Shown: in pieces, positions 62,893 through 64,000 of the stretch
Numbering within the stretch: the stretch's first letter is position 1
How the letters are laid out: each line of letters starts with the position of its first letter
NCBI GenBank assembly: GCA_006384855.1
Contig: VCJN01000600.1
Location: 124,001 to 188,000, forward strand
Source: Tetraselmis striata
Lineage: Eukaryota; Chlorophyta; Chlorodendrophyceae; Chlorodendrales; Chlorodendraceae
DNA length: 64,000 bases
Direction: 5' to 3'
Position numbers and translations under genes: made by a program
Notes under the pieces: model-generated
Database searches by the model: none
The model's input: only the letters and a program-made list of their open reading frames with translations
What the model was told of the DNA's origin: nothing

Positions 62893-63102
62893 CATGCGTA
62901 CGCTGAAACGTTGTACGCTGTGACAATTGTCGCAGGAAAAGGAGAAATGGGGTGGTGATGGTAAACTGTCGGCGCCGCACTGCATACTCTCCCCCACTCA
63001 ACTCCACAGGTGTTGAGTCCAAGACGGAAGTGCGCGGCTGACGAATGAAGAAAAGATTATGATGACTGATGATTTGAAGATGGCTTGTAGGGTGGCAGCA
63101 TA
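62893..63102 (-). other. 3' non-coding part of a second LTR element
   Basis: A polypurine-tract-like sequence on the minus strand (AGTGGGGGAGAGTATG, complement at 62983-62998) lies between the second integrase gene and the LTR of the first element. The 90 bases behind it may be the start of the second element's 3' LTR, cut by insertion of the first element. Confidence 0.5.
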
Positions 63103-63999
63103 TTATGCTGCAGCGTCAGCGGCATAGTGGCGGCGCGCAATCCGGGCATAGCCACTCCTCGCCAGGATGTAACTCTGCCTTGGCGCACGCCACATGCCAC
63201 ATGGCTTGGCACTTGTCACAGATGAGTCGTGGGGCTGCAATGCTGTCGCTGCCACAACCTTTGCATGCTGGCATGCCGCGGCGTACCGCGCCGGCACAAG
63301 GTTGGACAAGTGGCACGGCGCGCAGTTGTCCATGTGCACTTGAATCTCGTTGCCATCGGATCCGGACAAACGCAGCCATCCGGACTTCAAGATCTCCACA
63401 ACACGCAGGATGGTGCGGGCGGTACGGACGTCCAGGGTGCTGAGCGGGGGCTGCGCCACGTAGACGTAGCTGCCGATCTCGAAGCGGTGGCGCCGAGGTT
63501 GCACATCGCCGCGCCGAACCTTGCGGTAGCGCACCACATCGCGCTGTTGAGCTTGCAGCGCCCTCTCGAATGCCTTAGGCATGGCAGCCCTCAACATATC
63601 AGCCCGCTGTGTGATTAGGTTGATGACTGCAATGTCGTTGTCCATGTCGACCGGCTCCTCCAGTAGCGCGCGAACCTGGTCCGGCGCCACATGATCACGG
63701 CCAAACAGAAGAAAGCACGGGATGTGGCCGGTTGTTGCTTGCTTGCTGACACGATAGCCAAACTCGATCACTGGCATCCACGAGTGCCAAGAGGCAGTGC
63801 CGAGGGTTGGCACAACTTTCCGAAGTGCCACCTTCAAGACTTGAACGATGCGCTCGGCCATGCCATTGGCTTGGGGATGCCCTGGCGGCATGTCCACGGG
63901 CTGAGTGCCATGGCGCTCCAACTGCTCACGGAACGCGCCTTGGTATTCAGTGCCGTTGTCTGTGACAACCTCCACGGGTGCTCCATAACGGGCCAACAC
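63103..63999 (-). mobile_element. Second Ty3-type element: integrase end and PHD finger, partial
   Basis: The frame enters from beyond the window. VEVVTDNGTEYQGAFREQLE has the second Asp and HPQANGMAERIVQVLKVALR the Glu of the integrase triad. It continues with FERALQAQQRDVVRYRKVRR and a GSYVYVAQ beta strand. A shift near 63290 leads in another frame (ending 63116) to a full C4HC3 PHD finger, CKGCGSDSIAAPRLICDKCQ followed by MWHVACAKAELHPGEEWLC and PDC. PHD fingers read histone H3 tails, so it could play the targeting role that a chromodomain has in chromoviruses. Only the 3' half of pol is in the window. Confidence 0.75.
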
Positions 64000-64000
64000 G

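Noticed and set aside
1..64000. CRISPR array or tRNA genes
   Set aside because: No regularly spaced repeats with unique spacers and no cloverleaf with conserved TTC box were recognised by eye; a tRNAscan run would settle the tRNAs.

Overview
The window comes from the nuclear genome of a GC-rich green alga, most likely a chlorophyte of the Chlamydomonadales type. Evidence: short-intron genes with GT..AG introns, very long C or G homopolymers inside introns, a TGTAA motif behind a stop codon, plant-type PP2C and GATA proteins, a GT29 sialyltransferase-like protein, and several retroelement classes. No species can be named from the sequence alone.

Left part (1-23.3 kb) is host chromosome. Genes: a multipass membrane protein (minus, 3164-608), a SANT-like ORF (5.9-7.6 kb), a GATA factor with an RST/TAF4-like N-terminal segment (8.6-10.7 kb), an intact six-exon GT29 sialyltransferase-like gene (12.4-15.9 kb), an intact six-exon PP2C phosphatase (minus, 20.1-16.3 kb) and a two-exon zinc deaminase (minus, 23.2-22.6 kb). 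Two non-LTR reverse transcriptase fragments lie at 4.1-5.3 and 23.9-25.5 kb. From 26.2 to 32.2 kb there is a moderate-GC block with a cysteine-rich spliced gene, a core-2/I-branching-type glycosyltransferase, and a spliced coiled-coil plus N6-adenine DNA methyltransferase gene.

From about 32.24 to 56.19 kb composition and gene architecture change sharply: about 25 tightly packed, intronless, very GC-rich genes on both strands. They include an RPB7-like RNA polymerase subunit, a three-domain mRNA capping enzyme, ankyrin-type proteins, a GT4-like glycosyltransferase, a photolyase, a PhyH-type dioxygenase, a tyrosine recombinase, zinc-knuckle and cold-shock proteins, a CCA/poly(A)-polymerase-type nucleotidyltransferase, a metallophosphatase and several small membrane proteins. 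I read this as a decaying endogenous giant virus segment (Nucleocytoviricota, Imitervirales-like gene content). At least half of its genes carry frameshifts or nonsense codons, while the flanking host exons are clean. The left edge cuts a viral gene; the right edge is covered by a retrotransposon.

The right end (56.19-62.89 kb, minus strand) is a Ty3/gypsy chromodomain element with two 413-414 bp LTRs. It has a GGGAAAC slippery heptamer directly before the gag stop codon, and between gag and protease it encodes a Dam-like methyltransferase-type domain followed by a Nudix-like domain. I consider this the most novel system in the window. A second, partial Ty3-type element (63.1-64.0 kb, minus) has an integrase followed, after a frameshift, by a C4HC3 PHD finger.

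Gene models were spliced by eye from GT..AG sites and reading-frame continuity. Models for the PP2C, GT29, deaminase and methyltransferase genes close in phase; those for the membrane protein, the GATA gene and the cysteine-rich gene are incomplete.
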